A DNA stretch of 64,000 nucleotides from an uncultured Anaerolineae bacterium (lineage in GTDB: Bacteria > Chloroflexota > Anaerolineae > Aggregatilineales > Phototrophicaceae), in the NCBI GenBank assembly GCA_938022205.1, contig CALIEB010000014.1, positions 1 to 64,000 of the forward strand. The letters are read 5' to 3'. Below the pieces are notes generated by a model. The model was not told the origin of the DNA, made no database searches, and saw only the letters and a list, made by a program, of their open reading frames with translations. A program made the translations under genes and the position numbers. This document shows, in pieces, positions 15,762-24,805 of this stretch. Within the stretch, counting starts at the first letter, position 1, and every line of letters starts with the position of its first letter.

Positions 15762-17534
15762 ATGGTCACCTACGCTGAACGCCCTTGGGTCAAACGCTAC
15801 GATAAGCACGTTCCTCGCTCGCTTGCGCCTTATCCAGAAAAAGTTATCTTTGATTATTTGCGCGAAACCGTCAGCAAACGCCCGCACGCGCCGGCATTGG
15901 TGACAACCGCCAAGCTACCGCTCTTCGGGCGTATGAGCCACTACCTCAACTATCAAGAGCTTGAGGATGCTTCTAACGCGCTGGCTTGCGCGCTGGTCGA
16001 TATGGGACTGCAAAAGGGCGACCGCGTTGCGATTGTGATGCCCAATTGCACCACCTTCGGCATCACCTACTACGGTGTGCTTAAGGCGGGCGGCGTGGTC
16101 GCAGCTGCCAACCCCACCTACCCCGACGACAAGATGGCGTTTCAAATTAACGACTGCGACGCGCCTTTTGTCGTCACCTTGAGCTTGTTTTACGCGCAGA
16201 TGAAGCGCATTCAGTCACAAACCAAAGTCAAGCATATTATCGTGAGCAATATCAAAGAGTATCTGCCACCGCTGGCGCGCCTGCTGTTTACCCTTGCTCG
16301 CGAGAAAAAAGACGGACATCGCGTCGAGCAGCTTGGCGCGGGCGACGTGTGGTTTCAAGACCTGCTCAAACGCTATCACGGGCAAAAGCCCAGCGTGAAC
16401 GTGCAGCCCGATGACCTCGCGCTGTTTCAGTACACTGGCGGCACAACCGGCGTTTCTAAGGGTGCGATGGCGACACATCGTGCGCTGGTTTGCAACACTG
16501 AGATGCTGCAAACGTGGACGGACATCAAGAGCGGCAGCTTCAAAGGTGTGCCAACGTCCGAGCTAGTGTACTTGGGTGCAATTCCGATGTTCCACGCCTA
16601 TGGGCTTGTGGCGTTGCTCACGCAAGCAACCGCGATGGGCGGGCAAATTGTGCTGGTGCCGAACCCACGCGACGTGTCAGAGGTTGTCGACGTGATTGGA
16701 CACTACAAGCCTAACGTGTTCTTGGGTGTACCTGCCCTCTATAACGCCGTTAACAACCATCCTCGCGTTCAAAGCGGTGAGGTGTCGCTGCGCAGCTTCG
16801 TGCTGAATTCCAGCGGGTCTGCGCCGTTGCCAACCACCGTGAAGGAAGAGTTCGAACGCCTTAGTGGCAGCGTCATCATCGAGGGCTTTGGCATGAGCGA
16901 AACGCCTGTTGCCACGCATTCCAACCCAATTTATGGCGAACATCGCATCCGCTCGGTTGGGTTACCCTATCCTGACATTGATGCTGCTATCGTCAGCCTC
17001 GACGACCCGACCAAAGAGGTGCCGGTTGGGGAAATCGGCGAGCTGGTCGTTTGCGGACCGAACGTTATGAAGGGGTATCACAAGCTGCCCACTGAGACCG
17101 CCAACGCCCTGCGCGAACGTGATGGCAAGCTGTGGCTCCACACGGGCGACATCGCCTATATGGATCAAGACGGCTACTTCTACTTGGTCGACCGCAAGAA
17201 AGATATGGCACTTATCGGCGGCTATAATGTCTACCCAGCTAACGTTGAAAATGTTATCAAAGAGCATCCTGCTGTGTTCGAAGTAGGCGTAGCCGCTATC
17301 CCCAATCCGGACAAAGAGGGGTTAGAATCGCTGAAGGCATGGATTGTGCTGCACCCCGATGCGCAGGTCAGCGAGGAAGAAATCATCAACCACTGCGCCA
17401 AAAAGCTCGCTCCTTACGAAATTCCGCGCCGCATCAGCTTTATTAAGGAGCTACCCAAAACTGTTGTGGGCAAGACGCTGCGCCGCGAACTGGTCAGATT
17501 AGAGCTTGAAGAAGCCAGCAAACACAACAGCTAA
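15762..17534 (+). CDS. Long-chain fatty acid-CoA ligase, second of a tandem pair
   Basis: 590 residues from the ATG at 15762 (preceded by GAAAGGCAG). All AMP-binding enzyme motifs are intact: Y-T-G-G-T-T-G-V-S-K-G-A-M, G-F-G-M-S-E, H-T-G-D-I-A, D-R-K-K-D-M-A-L-I-G-G-Y-N-V-Y-P and the terminal P-K-T-V-V-G-K-T-L-R-R-E-L. It aligns along its whole length with the upstream copy, with an insertion of about 5-8 residues near residue 250. Divergence is clear at nucleotide level, so this is an old duplication with likely different chain-length preference rather than an assembly artefact. Confidence 0.93.
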   Translation: MVTYAERPWVKRYDKHVPRSLAPYPEKVIFDYLRETVSKRPHAPALVTTAKLPLFGRMSHYLNYQELEDASNALACALVDMGLQKGDRVAIVMPNCTTFGITYYGVLKAGGVVAAANPTYPDDKMAFQINDCDAPFVVTLSLFYAQMKRIQSQTKVKHIIVSNIKEYLPPLARLLFTLAREKKDGHRVEQLGAGDVWFQDLLKRYHGQKPSVNVQPDDLALFQYTGGTTGVSKGAMATHRALVCNTEMLQTWTDIKSGSFKGVPTSELVYLGAIPMFHAYGLVALLTQATAMGGQIVLVPNPRDVSEVVDVIGHYKPNVFLGVPALYNAVNNHPRVQSGEVSLRSFVLNSSGSAPLPTTVKEEFERLSGSVIIEGFGMSETPVATHSNPIYGEHRIRSVGLPYPDIDAAIVSLDDPTKEVPVGEIGELVVCGPNVMKGYHKLPTETANALRERDGKLWLHTGDIAYMDQDGYFYLVDRKKDMALIGGYNVYPANVENVIKEHPAVFEVGVAAIPNPDKEGLESLKAWIVLHPDAQVSEEEIINHCAKKLAPYEIPRRISFIKELPKTVVGKTLRRELVRLELEEASKHNS

Positions 17535-17547
17535 ACACACTCTAGAC

Positions 17548-17586
17548 TTGGGCGAAGCGAGCGCATCAGGCGTTCTCTTCGCCCAA
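17548..17586. terminator. Long-loop inverted repeat at a convergent gene end
   Basis: TTGGGCGAAG and CTTCGCCCAA form a 10-bp stem with a 19-nt loop; the right arm encodes the last residues of the minus-strand membrane protein and is followed by AAAA. Plausible terminator for both strands, but the loop is large. Confidence 0.45.
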
Positions 17587-18105
17587 AAACCCTAAATGCT
17601 GCATGGTCACCACGTCTTGGTCGGTGTAATAGCCGCGATAGAACGCTTGCACCGACCATCGCCGACAAAACCACACGGTAAACAGCATCAACCCCACAAT
17701 GAGCCAAAAGCCACAGCTTACCAGCGTTTGCCGCACTGCCGTGAGCGAGTCGATGCCTTCTGGAGCAGGCAGCACGCGCAGCAGCAAAAACCCTGTTCCT
17801 ACGACCACTACTGCCAGTGGGTAAAGCCAGCGCATTGCAGCGATTTTGCCGCGCGCCGCTACCAGCGTGAGGAACAAAAAGGCAAGCGACACTCCCATCT
17901 GCACAAGCAGCGGCCGCAAGTTAAACCCAATCACTGAGCCACCTATCATACCGCCTGCTTCCAGCGGCACAAGGACTTCGTTCATAGCAAAGACAAACAG
18001 CACCTCTATCAACGGCAAGAGCGTGAACAACATGACAGCAGCAATCATCGCCAAAGTTAAACCGAAAGGACGACGGGGCTTGCCGATTTTGTCATAATTC
18101 TCCAT
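17566..18105 (-). CDS. Small integral membrane protein, unknown function
   Basis: 179 residues from the ATG at 18105 (a start four codons further upstream is possible). Four hydrophobic segments at about 18-40, 58-78, 90-107 and 128-150 predict an inner-membrane protein. The N-terminal 15 residues are basic and the last 30 polar. I do not recognise a domain. It is divergent from the BTAD regulator, with which it shares a 66-nt intergenic region, so regulation by that protein is possible. Confidence 0.6.
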   Translation of the reverse strand: MENYDKIGKPRRPFGLTLAMIAAVMLFTLLPLIEVLFVFAMNEVLVPLEAGGMIGGSVIGFNLRPLLVQMGVSLAFLFLTLVAARGKIAAMRWLYPLAVVVVGTGFLLLRVLPAPEGIDSLTAVRQTLVSCGFWLIVGLMLFTVWFCRRWSVQAFYRGYYTDQDVVTMQHLGFLGEENA

Positions 18106-18171
18106 AATATTCCTCATAATGTTTTGTCTGTGTTATTTCTAAAATACCACCAATCAAGACAGGCGGTCGCT

Positions 18172-19461
18172 ATGCTAAACGCCGACTTAGCACACATCTA
18201 TGAGCAGCTCAAGCAAGAGCTGCGCCTTAAGCGTCTTGTATTGCTTCACCCCGAAAGCACATACCGCGCCATTTTAGTGACGCAGCTTATTCACGATGTT
18301 GAGCATCACACCGTTTATTATAACTTGCAAGACACCACGTCCTTGCAGTCTTTTGTTGAGGGTTTCACGCGGCATCTCATCAACTTGCGCTCGCAATCAG
18401 GACAGTACCTTAAAAGCATCAAAGTTGGCTTTTACCGCAAAAGCCCCTACGAACAGTACGAGCTTTTAAGCATCTTCATGCGCGAGCTAAGCGAATTTAG
18501 CGACGCACCCTACACAATTATTCTTGACGATTACGATTATGTCGACATTGCCGATGACCTAAACGCCTTCATTGAGCAGCTAGCGAGCGCACTGCCGCCG
18601 CACGTCACGCTTTTGCTAAACAGTCGCACGCTGCCGCGCCTATCTTGGCTGTCGCTGATTGCTATGAACAAAGCGTGCCTCTTTCGTGACGGAGATTCGC
18701 TTACCAAAAACATTTATGGGCATTTACGTGAAGATTCACCGCTGCTCAGGGTCTATGCGTTTGGGCAAAACAGCATTGTTCTCAAAGGCAAAACCGTTGA
18801 TACCTGGGAAGGACACTTGCCTCGTCTTGTGCTGTTCTATGCGTTGGACAAGCACCGCATCACACGCCAAGAGCTTTGCCGTGACTTCTGGCCCAACGCT
18901 GACAATGAATCGGCGGTAAACGTCTTCCACGTGACCAAACGGCGTTTGCACAAAGCCCTCCAGCTTGACTTGCTTAGTCATGACGACGATTACTATATCG
19001 TCAACACCAAGTTCAGCATTTACTACGACGTGATTGATTTCGTCGAAACCCTTTCGCAAGCACGCAACCTAGATAACACGTTCGCCATTGAGATGTGGCA
19101 GCGCGTCATCACCCTGTATCGCGGCAAGTTCTTACAAGGCTACCAAGAGCCTTGGATCTTGACAAAGCGACACGCATTTTCGCAGGGTTTTGTCGATGCG
19201 CTTAGTGCCTTAGGACGGCTTTGGGTCGTGCGCGAACGCTATGAGTCTGCGCTAGGGCTTTACGAGCGCGCCCTTGAAGAAGATTATCTGCGTCAAGACA
19301 TTCATCGCGCTTTGCTGAACACCTATCTCAGCATGGGCAGACGCAACGAGGCTATCGCCCACGTCAATGCGTTAAAAACCGCTTATCAAGCGCAAAACCA
19401 CGAGTTCGATGAGGATACGCTTGCCCTCATCTACACCGTACAAGGTATAGCAACGCCTTAG
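18172..19461 (+). CDS. BTAD/SARP-like transcriptional regulator with degenerate ATPase part
   Basis: 429 residues from the ATG at 18172. The N-terminal 180 residues resemble a STAND/MalT ATPase: a Walker-B-like I-I-L-D-D-Y-D-Y (about 119) is present, but the Walker A position reads L-L-H-P-E-S-T-Y without Gly-Lys-Thr, so ATP hydrolysis is unlikely. Residues about 200-290 resemble an OmpR-type winged helix (H-L-P-R-L-V-L-F then W-P-N-A near 240), and 305-425 match the BTAD tetratricopeptide-like domain (A-L-G-L-Y-E-R-A-L-E-E-D-Y-L-R-Q-D-I-H). It probably binds DNA near its own gene or the divergent membrane protein gene. Confidence 0.75.
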   Translation: MLNADLAHIYEQLKQELRLKRLVLLHPESTYRAILVTQLIHDVEHHTVYYNLQDTTSLQSFVEGFTRHLINLRSQSGQYLKSIKVGFYRKSPYEQYELLSIFMRELSEFSDAPYTIILDDYDYVDIADDLNAFIEQLASALPPHVTLLLNSRTLPRLSWLSLIAMNKACLFRDGDSLTKNIYGHLREDSPLLRVYAFGQNSIVLKGKTVDTWEGHLPRLVLFYALDKHRITRQELCRDFWPNADNESAVNVFHVTKRRLHKALQLDLLSHDDDYYIVNTKFSIYYDVIDFVETLSQARNLDNTFAIEMWQRVITLYRGKFLQGYQEPWILTKRHAFSQGFVDALSALGRLWVVRERYESALGLYERALEEDYLRQDIHRALLNTYLSMGRRNEAIAHVNALKTAYQAQNHEFDEDTLALIYTVQGIATP

Positions 19462-19473
19462 ACAAACGTTAAC

Positions 19474-19503
19474 TTGACAGCCTTCGCGCTGGCTCATTAG
19501 AAT
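19474..19503 (+). promoter_or_regulatory. tRNA-Arg promoter
   Basis: Consensus TTGACA (19474-19479), an 18-nt spacer and TAGAAT (19498-19503), 11 nt upstream of the tRNA 5' end. Confidence 0.75.
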
Positions 19504-19514
19504 ACATGCCATAA

Positions 19515-19587
19515 GCTCTCGTAGCTCAGAGGATAGAGCAGGTGCCTTCTAAGCACTTGGTCGGGGGTTCGATTCCCTCCGAGAGCG
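19515..19587 (+). tRNA. tRNA-Arg (anticodon TCT)
   Basis: A 73-nt cloverleaf: acceptor GCTCTCG pairs with CGAGAGC; the anticodon stem GTGC/GCAC encloses the 7-nt loop CTTCTAA with anticodon TCT (reads AGA); the T arm has GGTTCGATTCC. Discriminator base G; no encoded CCA. It is a lone tRNA gene between the BTAD regulator and gyrB with its own promoter and terminator. Confidence 0.96.
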
Positions 19588-19602
19588 TTTAGCCTATGTG
19601 AG

Positions 19603-19630
19603 AAACTGCAAGCAATGCTTGCAGTTTTTG
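19603..19630 (+). terminator. Terminator after tRNA-Arg
   Basis: AAACTGCAAGC, a 3-nt loop, GCTTGCAGTTT with a following T-run: an 11-bp stem with U-tract, 16 nt after the tRNA. Confidence 0.9.
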
Positions 19631-19667
19631 TGTGGTGCAAATCAGAACAAATTTTCAAGTGCGCCGC

Positions 19668-19696
19668 TTGTGACCATCCCTAAGCTGTGATATACT
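19668..19696 (+). promoter_or_regulatory. gyrB promoter
   Basis: TTGTGA (19668-19673), a 17-nt spacer and TATACT (19691-19696) with a TGA extension directly before it. It lies 66 nt before the gyrB ATG. Confidence 0.6.
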
Positions 19697-19761
19697 AGCT
19701 TGTGTGTACATTGCGCCAAACCTACGCTATTTATCGTGAGACGTTGAAGGAACAAGACCCT

Positions 19762-21741
19762 ATGACGGACAAAACGGTTGCTGCAGCCGTACAGTACAAC
19801 GAAAATAACATCCAATATCTCAAAGACATTGACCACATTCGCCTGCGTCCGGGCATGTATGTCGGCGGCACGGACATTCGCGCCCTGCATCATCTCATCT
19901 ACGAAGTGGTAGATAACTCAATTGACGAAGCACTCGCAGGACGCTGCGACAAAATTTTTGTCATCCTCAACGCTGATGGGTCTGTTACCGTAGCGGACAA
20001 TGGCGTAGGCATTCCTGTCGGCATCCAAAAAGACACCGGCAGATCTTCTCTTGAGGTCGTTCTTACCAAAACAGGCAGCAGCGGCAAATTTGACAGCAGC
20101 GCGTATCGCGTCAGCGGTGGTTTGCACGGTGTCGGTCTGACAGCAGTGAACGCCCTGTCTGAAGATCTTGTGGCAGAGGTTTATCGCGAAGGCTTTATGT
20201 GGCGACAGCAGCACCATCGCGGTAAGCCCGTCACTGACGTGCAAAAAGTGCGTCCGCTTGAACCCAACGAACCGACCGGCACAAGCATCACCTTTAAGCC
20301 TGACTTCAGTGTGCTTGACCGCAATGAGTTCCACTTTGAAACCCTCGCACAACGTTTCCGCGAGATGGCATTTGTCACGCGCCGCGTCAGCTTAACTTTG
20401 CGCGATGACCGCGTTACCCCACTGCCGCGCGAGCTAACGTTCTATTTTGAGGGTGGCGTGAAGTCCTTTGTGCAAGCCCTCAACCGTTACCGCACTGTCT
20501 TACATCCGCCTGTTTATGCCGAAAAAGATGTTGAAATCAACGTTGAGAACAAAGGCACCAGCACCGTTGGCGTGGAAGTTGCCTTTCAGTACAACGACTC
20601 TTCCAACATTATTGAATTAGCGTTTGCTAACACCATCTCGACAACCGACGGCGGCACGCACCTCACAGGCATGCGCTCGGCGATTACCAGCGTTATCAAC
20701 CGCTACGCCCGCAAAGCAGGCTTCCTCAAAGAGAAAGACGCTAACTTTTCCGGCAATGACACGCTTGAAGGCATCACCGCTATCGTCAGCGTCAAAGTCT
20801 CTAATCCGTCATTTGAAAGCCAGACCAAAGTCAAGCTGCTCAACCCAGAGGTGCAAGGCGCGGTCTCTCAAGTGGTCTCGGAAGCCTTCATGGAGTTTCT
20901 TGAACTGAACCCCCGCGAGGCACGCCGCATCATCGACAAGTGTATGACCAGCAAGCGCGCTCGCGAGGCAGCACGCAAAGCACGCGACCTCGTGCGCAGC
21001 GGACCTAGCCTGCTCGAGAGCAGCACATTGCCGGGCAAGCTGGCAGATTGTTCTATCACAGGTGCAGACGCAGAAATCTACATCGTTGAAGGCGATTCGG
21101 CAGGTGGTAGCGCGAAGCAAGGGCGCGATCGTCACTTTCAAGCGATTTTGCCCCTGCGCGGTAAAATCCTCAACACCGAACGCGCTAGCCTCGACAAGAT
21201 GCTCGACAACAACGAAATCAAGTCGCTGATTGCTGCGCTCGGCACCGGCATCCACGAAGATTTCAACATCGAGAAACTTCGCTATGGGCGCGTCATCATC
21301 ATGACCGACGCTGATGTAGACGGCAGCCACATTCGCACGCTGCTACTCACGTTCTTCTTCCGCCACATGCAGCCTCTCATCCAAAATGGGCATCTTTACA
21401 TCGCTCAGCCGCCGATTTACCTGCTCAAGAGCGGCAAACAGCACGAGTATGTCTATCCCAAAGCAGGCTTAAACGACGCACAGCTGCTTGAGCAAGCCCT
21501 GAAGAAGTACAAAGACAACGCCAAAGTGACCGTGCAGCGTTACAAAGGTTTAGGTGAGATGAACCCCGAGCAGCTTTGGGAGACGACCATGAATCCGGAA
21601 AATCGCACGCTGCTCAAGGTGACCATTGAGGATGCTGCCGAAGCGGATAAGGTATTCGACATGCTGATGGGCAACAGCGTGCCACCGCGCCGCCGCTTCA
21701 TCCAAACGCACGCCCGCCAAGTCAAAAATCTCGACATCTAA
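19762..21741 (+). CDS. gyrB: DNA gyrase subunit B (type II topoisomerase ATPase subunit)
   Basis: 659 residues from the ATG at 19762, with GAAGGAAC upstream; the longer frame to 19702 lacks conservation. The GHKL ATPase has D-N-S-I-D-E-A (about 52), D-N-G-V-G-I-P (about 79) and G-G-L-H-G-V-G (about 120). The transducer domain is followed by the TOPRIM motif E-G-D-S-A-G-G-S-A (about 440) and [12 protein letters not shown] (about 514), ending in the R-Y-K-G-L-G-E-M tail. Length fits GyrB rather than a long ParE, but the two cannot be told apart with certainty here. gyrA and dnaA are not adjacent. Confidence 0.94.
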   Translation: MTDKTVAAAVQYNENNIQYLKDIDHIRLRPGMYVGGTDIRALHHLIYEVVDNSIDEALAGRCDKIFVILNADGSVTVADNGVGIPVGIQKDTGRSSLEVVLTKTGSSGKFDSSAYRVSGGLHGVGLTAVNALSEDLVAEVYREGFMWRQQHHRGKPVTDVQKVRPLEPNEPTGTSITFKPDFSVLDRNEFHFETLAQRFREMAFVTRRVSLTLRDDRVTPLPRELTFYFEGGVKSFVQALNRYRTVLHPPVYAEKDVEINVENKGTSTVGVEVAFQYNDSSNIIELAFANTISTTDGGTHLTGMRSAITSVINRYARKAGFLKEKDANFSGNDTLEGITAIVSVKVSNPSFESQTKVKLLNPEVQGAVSQVVSEAFMEFLELNPREARRIIDKCMTSKRAREAARKARDLVRSGPSLLESSTLPGKLADCSITGADAEIYIVEGDSAGGSAKQGRDRHFQAILPLRGKILNTERASLDKMLDNNEIKSLIAALGTGIHEDFNIEKLRYGRVIIMTDADVDGSHIRTLLLTFFFRHMQPLIQNGHLYIAQPPIYLLKSGKQHEYVYPKAGLNDAQLLEQALKKYKDNAKVTVQRYKGLGEMNPEQLWETTMNPENRTLLKVTIEDAAEADKVFDMLMGNSVPPRRRFIQTHARQVKNLDI

Positions 21742-21743
21742 GC

Positions 21744-21775
21744 GCAAAAGCCCCTCGCTCAAGAGGGGTTTTTGC
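21744..21775. terminator. Bidirectional terminator between gyrB and thiP
   Basis: CCCCTC and GAGGGG form the core, extended by GCAAAAG and TTTTTGC arms, giving A-runs before and T-runs after, so it works on both strands. It ends exactly at the thiP stop codon. Confidence 0.9.
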
Positions 21776-23443
21776 TTAAAGCTCTGAGGCAGACCCAACG
21801 GGACGCAGCCGCTCAATCGTGATAAACGCCAGCGCACAAATCACGAGCAAAATGACGCTCATCGCTAGTGCCTGCCCGTAATACTGCGGGTTGGGCTGGC
21901 TGATGAGGCGATAAATCACCAGCGGCAGCGTCGGTGTATCTGGGCGCACGACAAACAACGACGCGCCGAATTCGCCCATGCTGGTGGTGAAGGCGAAGAC
22001 CGCGCTCACCAAGACGGAACGCCAAATAAGTGGCAGCTCAATTGTCCACAACACGCGCCAACGACCTGCACCAAGCAAGCGTGCCGCCACCACCCATGAA
22101 GGCGGCAAACGGCGTAGCGCGGGCAGCAGCACGCGCAGCACTAGCGGTAGCGCGACCAGTGTGTGCGCGATTGGCACTAACCCCCACCACGTGCGCAGTG
22201 CCAGTGGTGGCGTGTCTAAGCCAAGCAAGAAGCCAAAGCCTAACACTACCGCGCTGACAGCAAGCGGCAAAATGGCAAGAAACTCGACCAAGCGCGCCGC
22301 ACGTCCGCTGAAGGCATACACCCAATACGCCAAAATACCGCCCAAGCTAACGCTAAGCCCAGTGGTCAGCAGGGCAAACACAAACGAGTTGCCAATCGCC
22401 ACAACAGGCGGCACGAACAGCAGCGAACGCCGCTCGTTCACGAGCAAGCCCGCGTAATAGCTGAGGCTTATGCCGTCTTGTCGCCATGTCAGCGACTGCC
22501 AAACCAACACGAACAGCGGCATAAACAGCAGGAGAACGACCAGCAGCAGAACACTCGCTACCGCTAGCTTTGCGCCCCACGTGTGCGGCACACGCGCCAC
22601 GTCGCGCGCCGCCCGCCAATCCAGCGCAAGCCGCCGCTGAGTGCGCGTATAAACCGCTGTCAGCGCGCCAATCATCGCCAGCTGCACGACCGCTAACGCG
22701 CTTGCCATCGGCAAATCAAACACCGTTAATGCCTGATAGTAGATTTGCACCTCTAGCGTGGCGAAGCGCACACCGCCCAAAATCAGCACCACGCCAAAGC
22801 TGGTGAACGTGAAGGTAAACACAAGCAACCCTGCCGACACCAACGCGGGGCGCAGCAGCGGCAGCCGCACTTGCCACCACAGTCGCCAACCGCTTACACC
22901 CAAAAGCCGCGCGGCTTCTTCCAAGTGCGGTGACACATTCAGCCAATAGGAGACAATGACGCGCAGCGCAATGGCAAAGTTGTAAAACACATGCACAACG
23001 AGAATCATGCCCAGCGTGCGCTCGAGTTGAATAGGAGGGGCTGTGCTGCGCAAAAGTCCCATCAGTGCTTGGTTAAGCACGCCTTGCCTACCCAGAAGCA
23101 GCGTGAAAGCGATAGCCACCACCACTGTCGGCAGCACAAACGACAGCGTCGCGCTCGCTAATAGCAACCGCTTGCCCCAAAAGTCATAGCGCACGAAGAC
23201 ATAGGCGCAAGGCAACGCCAAACCCAGCGTCAAGAGCGTCGACAGCGTTGCCTGAAACACGGTAAACAGCACAGTGCCGCGGTAATACGGCGTGGTCGCC
23301 ACGCGCAAAAATTCCTCAAACCCCGAAGACTGCGACAGTCCAAAGCTGTAGTCAAAGATGCGCAGCAGGGGATAGAAAAAAAAGAGCGCGAGAAACAAAA
23401 GCGGTATGAGCAGCAGCCCATACCGCAGTGCAAGCGCGCGCAT
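21776..23443 (-). CDS. thiP: Thiamine ABC transporter permease, two fused domains
   Basis: 555 residues forming two homologous six-helix permease halves (about 1-265 and 285-550). Each half contains the cytoplasmic EAA loop that contacts the ATPase: E-E-A-A-R-L-L-G-V-S near 180 and V-A-A-R-L-L-G-A-G near 455. This is the ThiP/FbpB layout. It lies 2 nt downstream of thiB on the same strand and is under the TPP riboswitch. No ATP-binding subunit (thiQ) lies beside it; one must be encoded elsewhere or shared with another transporter. Confidence 0.88.
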   Translation of the reverse strand: MRALALRYGLLLIPLLFLALFFFYPLLRIFDYSFGLSQSSGFEEFLRVATTPYYRGTVLFTVFQATLSTLLTLGLALPCAYVFVRYDFWGKRLLLASATLSFVLPTVVVAIAFTLLLGRQGVLNQALMGLLRSTAPPIQLERTLGMILVVHVFYNFAIALRVIVSYWLNVSPHLEEAARLLGVSGWRLWWQVRLPLLRPALVSAGLLVFTFTFTSFGVVLILGGVRFATLEVQIYYQALTVFDLPMASALAVVQLAMIGALTAVYTRTQRRLALDWRAARDVARVPHTWGAKLAVASVLLLVVLLLFMPLFVLVWQSLTWRQDGISLSYYAGLLVNERRSLLFVPPVVAIGNSFVFALLTTGLSVSLGGILAYWVYAFSGRAARLVEFLAILPLAVSAVVLGFGFLLGLDTPPLALRTWWGLVPIAHTLVALPLVLRVLLPALRRLPPSWVVAARLLGAGRWRVLWTIELPLIWRSVLVSAVFAFTTSMGEFGASLFVVRPDTPTLPLVIYRLISQPNPQYYGQALAMSVILLVICALAFITIERLRPVGSASEL

Positions 23444-23445
23444 CG

Positions 23446-24474
23446 TTAGCGCGCCACAGCCTCAAGCCACGCGCGAATCCAAACGTCGCGCTGTGCTTCA
23501 ATTTCGGCGTAATCGACCTGCGCGGGTTCTTCCGCCACCACAGCGAACTCAGCGAAAAGCGGCGGCAGCGTCACCCCTTCGCGCACGGGGAACACGTACA
23601 TCTGCAGCGGCACGTCGGCTTGTACTTCTTCGCTCAACAAGAAGTCAATAAATGCCTGCGCTAAAGCCTCGTGCGCCGTACCGCGCAAAATGCCCGCAAA
23701 CTCAATTTGGCGGAAGCACGTGCCCGGAGCGGTGATGCTGGCGGTCGATGCCACGCCGGTCGTTTCGTCCACCGTAAACGGCGGGCTGCTAGCATAGCTG
23801 ACCACCAACGGGTAAGTGCCGCCAACTGCGGTAAAGTTGCCAAAATACGCCGTCTCCCAATCGTCAACGATGAGCGCGTCATTCGCCAACAAATCACGCC
23901 AGAAGTCTAGGTAGGTATAGTCGCCCTCTGTGCCAAACACCCCCACCGTCGCCAGCATAAACGCCAAGCCGGGTGACGACGTGGCGGGGTTCATCGCTAC
24001 CAACAACCCACGATAGTCCGGCAAAATCAAATCAGCCAATGACGTAGGCAGCACAAGCCCTGCCTCCTCAAAATAGGCAATGTCATAGTTTAAGCACACA
24101 TCGCCATAGTCAATCGGCGTGACACGCTGAGCTTTGTCCAGCACAAACGCTTCGTCCACAAACGCCAGCTCGGGCGAGGCGTAAGGCAAGAAGATGTCAG
24201 CGTCCAACGCACGGCTCAAAAACGTGTTGTCTACACCGAACAGCACGTCCCCAAGCGGGTTGTTCTTAGTCAGCACCGCCTGCGTCACCATGCGCCCCGT
24301 GTCTCCGGCGCGCAAAATGTTGAGCTTGACGTTGTGTTCGCGCTCGAACGCCGCCAAAACGTCTTCGCTCAGGTTAAAGCTGTCGTGTGTGACCAGCGTT
24401 AGCGTCGTGGGCTGCTGCGCTTGCGCCGCGAACCCCCAAAGCAAAACCAGAAGTACCGTCATGATGCGCTTCAT
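23446..24474 (-). CDS. thiB: Thiamine-binding periplasmic/lipid-exposed solute-binding protein
   Basis: 342 residues from the ATG at 24474 (GTG at 24477 is an alternative); AAAGGAG lies 9 nt upstream. A signal peptide (1-20, cleavage after A-Q-A) is followed by the ThiB opening V-T-H-D-S-F-N-L-S, and L-V-V-S-Y-A-S-S-P-P near 230 corresponds to the thiamine/phosphate-binding loop. It has no lipobox Cys, so retention outside the membrane is unclear. The TPP riboswitch upstream supports thiamine or a precursor as ligand rather than iron, which FbpA-type relatives bind. Confidence 0.88.
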   Translation of the reverse strand: MKRIMTVLLVLLWGFAAQAQQPTTLTLVTHDSFNLSEDVLAAFEREHNVKLNILRAGDTGRMVTQAVLTKNNPLGDVLFGVDNTFLSRALDADIFLPYASPELAFVDEAFVLDKAQRVTPIDYGDVCLNYDIAYFEEAGLVLPTSLADLILPDYRGLLVAMNPATSSPGLAFMLATVGVFGTEGDYTYLDFWRDLLANDALIVDDWETAYFGNFTAVGGTYPLVVSYASSPPFTVDETTGVASTASITAPGTCFRQIEFAGILRGTAHEALAQAFIDFLLSEEVQADVPLQMYVFPVREGVTLPPLFAEFAVVAEEPAQVDYAEIEAQRDVWIRAWLEAVAR

Positions 24475-24542
24475 CACAAACTCCTTTTATGCTGCTAAGC
24501 GGTTTTGTTGGCGTTGAACGGGGGACACATGACCCAAAAGCA

Positions 24543-24575
24543 GACCACCCCTGCAGGGGTGCGTCAGGGGTGGTC
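24543..24575 (-). terminator. Riboswitch expression platform terminator
   Basis: On the minus strand GACCACCCCTG pairs with CAGGGGTGGTC (11 bp), followed by TGCTTTT, about 70 nt before thiB. An inner palindrome ACCCCTGCAGGGGT offers a competing fold, which would suit ligand-dependent switching. The T-tract is short. Confidence 0.7.
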
Positions 24576-24591
24576 GTGCAACAGCAATTTT

Positions 24592-24700
24592 CACGAGACA
24601 CTCCCTACGCCAGCATGATCTGGTTCAGGTTTGTGGGGTCGGTGTGCCGCTACACACCCTCTCAGCCCATTATGGATGGACTCCCCCGGTCAACGGGTTT
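24592..24700 (-). promoter_or_regulatory. TPP (THI-box) riboswitch aptamer
   Basis: Read on the minus strand the aptamer shows the conserved GGGCTGAGAGGG block, then a stem-loop, then ACCTGAACCAGATCATGC and the closing TGGCGTAGGGAG; CTGAGA and the GC-GTAGGGA motif are the nucleotides that bind thiamine pyrophosphate. It precedes thiB-thiP. Binding of TPP is expected to stabilise the downstream terminator and switch uptake off. Confidence 0.93.
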
Positions 24701-24713
24701 TTAGTTCGGTCCT

Positions 24714-24742
24714 ATTCTAGCAGCAAGACAAAAACAAATCAA
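24714..24742 (-). promoter_or_regulatory. Promoter of the thi riboswitch-thiBP unit
   Basis: On the minus strand TTGATT (24742 down to 24737), a 17-nt spacer, then TGC-TAGAAT with -10 at 24719 down to 24714. Transcription would begin about 10 nt upstream of the aptamer. The rest of this roughly 330-nt gap (24719-24805) is AT-rich with no gene. Confidence 0.7.
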
Positions 24743-24805
24743 TGCACAAATTTGTAGCATTAGCAACACAAATTTTTTAGCTGAACAAGATTGGCGCGAG
24801 CTTCT

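Noticed and set aside
13914-17534. Assembly duplication of the acyl-CoA ligase gene
   Set aside because: The copies differ throughout and have different insertions and flanks.
19600-21741. Replication origin next to gyrB
   Set aside because: No dnaA, no cluster of DnaA boxes and no AT-rich unwinding region found by eye.
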